A program made the position numbers and the translations under genes. Positions 22,542-24,279 of a DNA stretch of 24,279 bases are shown here, piece after piece. The DNA is from Verrucomicrobiota bacterium (lineage in GTDB: Bacteria > Verrucomicrobiota > Verrucomicrobiia > Opitutales > Opitutaceae). The notes beneath the pieces were generated by a model. That model was given only the letters and a program-made list of their open reading frames with translations. It had not been told where the DNA came from and did not search any database. Positions within the stretch are counted from its first letter, which is position 1. The number at the start of each line of letters is the position of its first letter. The stretch spans positions 1-24,279 of the forward strand of contig JAEWNN010000104.1 in NCBI GenBank assembly GCA_023457035.1. The letters are read 5' to 3'.

Positions 22542-24005
22542 TCAGGCGGCGGTCTCGCCTGGCGCGGGGCGGGCGGCGGAGAGCGCGAGCAGGGCGAGGG
22601 TGGCGGCGAGGCCGAGGATCGCGGGGTTGCGCAGGACGAAGTCGATCCATCCGTGGGCGAGCACCAGCAGCGGCCCGAGCGCGAGCAGGGCGGTCGCCGG
22701 GGCCCAGGGGCGGCGGCGGGTGAGCGTCGCCAGCCAGACGGCCCAGGGGGTGGCGAGCAGCGCGGTGCCCACCAAGCCGTATTCGGCGGTGAACTCGATC
22801 CAGTCGCCGTCGGCGTGGGTGTGCACGGGACGGTTGGTGTCGGGATGGTTGCGCCGGAGGGCCTCCATGTAGGCGGGGACGCGCGGGTGGTAGGTGGAGA
22901 AGAGCAGGACGTAGCAGCCGGCGCCGTGGCCGAACCAGGGCCGGTCGAGCGTCATCTGCCAGGCGATGTCGTGCAGGATCCGCCGGTAGGAACCGCCGAC
23001 GAGCAGGTCGCCGGGGTGGCGGGCCAGTTCGGCGACGCGGCCCAGGGTGGCGCGGACGGGCGGCAGAAGCGCAAGGCCGGCGCCGAGCACGAGGGCGAGG
23101 CCGGCGCCGGCGAGCAAGGCGCGTCGGTGGTGGCGCCAGCGGTTCCGGTGTGGCCAAAGCGTCATGACGGCAGCGGCGAGGAGGAGCAGGGCGGTGGCGC
23201 CGAGGCCGGCGCGGGAGCGGGTGGTGACGGTGCCGAGGACGACGACCGCGGTACCCAGTCCGAGCCAGAGCGGGCGCCGGCGCAGCGCGGGCCAGGGCCG
23301 GAACGCCGCGGGCGCTGCCCAAGCTGCGAGGGCAGCGGCGAGCAGGAGCACCTGGTAGGCCGCCTGCTGGTTCTTGCCCATGAACTGCGGTGCCCCGAGG
23401 TGGAAGCTGGGGTCGGTCACGAGCCAGAGGACCGCTTTCGAACCGGAGAGGTTGTGGACGAACGCGAAGGCCGAGAAGAGAACGGCGTGGAGGAAGAGTG
23501 CCGCGAGGATGGCGCGGAGCAGCGCGGTCCGGCGCGGCAGGAGCGCGAGCGCGGCGAGCGGCAGCAGGATCGCGCCGGCGACGAGGAGGTGGCGCCACGC
23601 GTTGGCGAAATGGATGTAGTCGCGGGGCAGCCGCGCAAACGGCCCCTCGATCCCGGTCGGCAGCCAAGTGACGTGCCCGAGCGCGAGCAGCCGGCCGACC
23701 GGGCGGCCGGGTACGAGGATGCGATCGGGGTTGAGCGCTTGGCAGAGCAGGAGCGCGAGGAAGGCGGCGAGGCAGCCGGCGACCACCAGTGTGCCCACGC
23801 GCCCCGACCGGGCGGAGGATCTCGCCAGCGGCTCCGCCGGAGCGGAAACGCGGGCGACCGCCGAGGCGGACAGGGCGACCGCGCCGGCACAGAGGGCGAA
23901 ACCCTGGCCGGCGACGGTCGACGCGCCGAGCCACCATGCGGGCACGACCCATGCCACGACGAGCGCGGCGAAGGCGAGGCGCTCGGAGAGGATGGACGGC
24001 GACAT
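22542..24005 (-). CDS. O-antigen ligase/polymerase family protein (Wzy_C)
   Basis: A 487-residue polytopic membrane protein with roughly twelve hydrophobic segments. It carries the Wzy_C/WaaL hallmarks: KNQQAA (211-216), TTRSRAGLGA (261-270, the conserved SRG/SRAG site), a long periplasmic loop from about 318 to 410, DRPWFGHGAG (354-363, the family's P.xGxG) and HTHADGDWIEFTAEYGLVG (395-413, equivalent of H.HNxYLE..xExGxxG). Ligases join finished O-chain to lipid A-core or another acceptor; polymerases extend Wzx/Wzy units. With an ABC exporter alongside and no Wzx seen, the ligase reading is favoured. ATG 24005 precedes a normal first membrane segment. Confidence 0.85.
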   Translation of the reverse strand: MSPSILSERLAFAALVVAWVVPAWWLGASTVAGQGFALCAGAVALSASAVARVSAPAEPLARSSARSGRVGTLVVAGCLAAFLALLLCQALNPDRILVPGRPVGRLLALGHVTWLPTGIEGPFARLPRDYIHFANAWRHLLVAGAILLPLAALALLPRRTALLRAILAALFLHAVLFSAFAFVHNLSGSKAVLWLVTDPSFHLGAPQFMGKNQQAAYQVLLLAAALAAWAAPAAFRPWPALRRRPLWLGLGTAVVVLGTVTTRSRAGLGATALLLLAAAVMTLWPHRNRWRHHRRALLAGAGLALVLGAGLALLPPVRATLGRVAELARHPGDLLVGGSYRRILHDIAWQMTLDRPWFGHGAGCYVLLFSTYHPRVPAYMEALRRNHPDTNRPVHTHADGDWIEFTAEYGLVGTALLATPWAVWLATLTRRRPWAPATALLALGPLLVLAHGWIDFVLRNPAILGLAATLALLALSAARPAPGETAA

Positions 24006-24079
24006 GGTGGGGCGGGCGGGCGTGGACGGCGAACGAGCCGGTGGGCGAGGAGGCCTGCGGCGGCGCGCCGGGGGATCCG

Positions 24080-24279
24080 TCAGAACTTGTAGGAGACGAA
24101 TCCGGAGACGACGTGGCGGTCGTAGTCGAAGGTGTCGGAGGAGGACCGCGAAAGGGTGAGCGCGTAGCCGACGCCGGCCTGCCAGTCGCGGATGAACGCG
24201 TGGCCGAGGTTGAGCGAGGCGCGGGTGCGGCGGTCGTCGCGACCGGTGCCGCCGTAGGTGGTCCACTCCTGCCCGACCG
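24080..24279 (-). CDS. Outer-membrane beta-barrel protein, C-terminal end (runs off right edge)
   Basis: The minus-strand frame ending at TGA 24082-24080 is open to the right edge and gives the last 66 residues of a protein whose start is outside the window. The sequence alternates polar and hydrophobic residues in strand-sized runs (RTRASLNLGHAF, WQAGVGYALTLSRS, HVVSGFVSYKF) with short turns, and ends in Phe after a Tyr-Lys, the C-terminal signature recognised by the BAM machinery. It is therefore probably a beta-barrel outer-membrane protein, perhaps connected with polysaccharide export. The identity of the family cannot be set from this fragment. It lies 74 bp upstream of the ligase gene on the same strand. 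Confidence 0.7.
   Translation of the reverse strand, partial: VGQEWTTYGGTGRDDRRTRASLNLGHAFIRDWQAGVGYALTLSRSSSDTFDYDRHVVSGFVSYKF

Overview
The window is very GC-rich and almost every supported gene lies on the minus strand. It holds most of a surface-polysaccharide (O-antigen or capsule type) biosynthesis and export locus from a Gram-negative bacterium. Evidence for Gram-negative: a Wzm/Wzt-type ABC exporter, a WaaL/Wzy-type ligase, and the C-terminal end of a beta-barrel ending in Phe at the right edge. Base composition, scarcity of Shine-Dalgarno sites, a four-helix-bundle (S23) gene beside heptanucleotide repeats and a small RelE-type module together suggest Verrucomicrobiota (Opitutales-like). 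That assignment is inference; no rRNA or universal marker is in the window.

Layout, left to right (transcription runs right to left). 1-338: 5' part of a small secreted protein of unknown function, running off the left edge, less GC-rich than the rest. 497-1012: antitoxin/toxin pair. 1161-2246: GT4 glycosyltransferase. 2272-2718: S23-type four-helix-bundle gene, less GC-rich, bracketed by two 7-bp repeat arrays in opposite orientation. 2765-5824: three glycosyltransferases, with a third array of the same repeat family in the only large gap (3902-4061). 5849-9192: ATP-grasp enzyme, PP-loop ATPase with a QueC-type zinc motif, and polysaccharide pyruvyltransferase. 9189-13427: GT2, NAD-dependent epimerase/reductase, acyltransferase-3 and Gfo/Idh/MocA oxidoreductase. 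13435-20361: GT2/7C, exostosin-like enzyme, two GT2s, hexapeptide acetyltransferase, a GT2-methyltransferase-like fusion and a GT4. 20370-24005: Wzt-like ATPase, Wzm-like permease and O-antigen ligase/polymerase. 24080-24279: end of an outer-membrane barrel gene.

How it works together (inference): from 24005 down to 4062 the genes are separated by at most 44 bp and often overlap (ATGA), so they look like one long operon. Eleven glycosyltransferases build a chain from nucleotide sugars, some made by the epimerase and oxidoreductase. Acetyl and pyruvyl groups decorate it. Wzm/Wzt moves the finished chain across the inner membrane and the ligase attaches it to its acceptor. No initiating phosphoglycosyltransferase, Wzx flippase or chain-length regulator is in the window.

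The two most unusual signals are the QueC-like PP-loop enzyme embedded next to an ATP-grasp enzyme, and the heptanucleotide arrays around the S23 gene. No tRNA, rRNA, CRISPR array or transposase was seen, and no gene-free stretch exceeds 300 bases.
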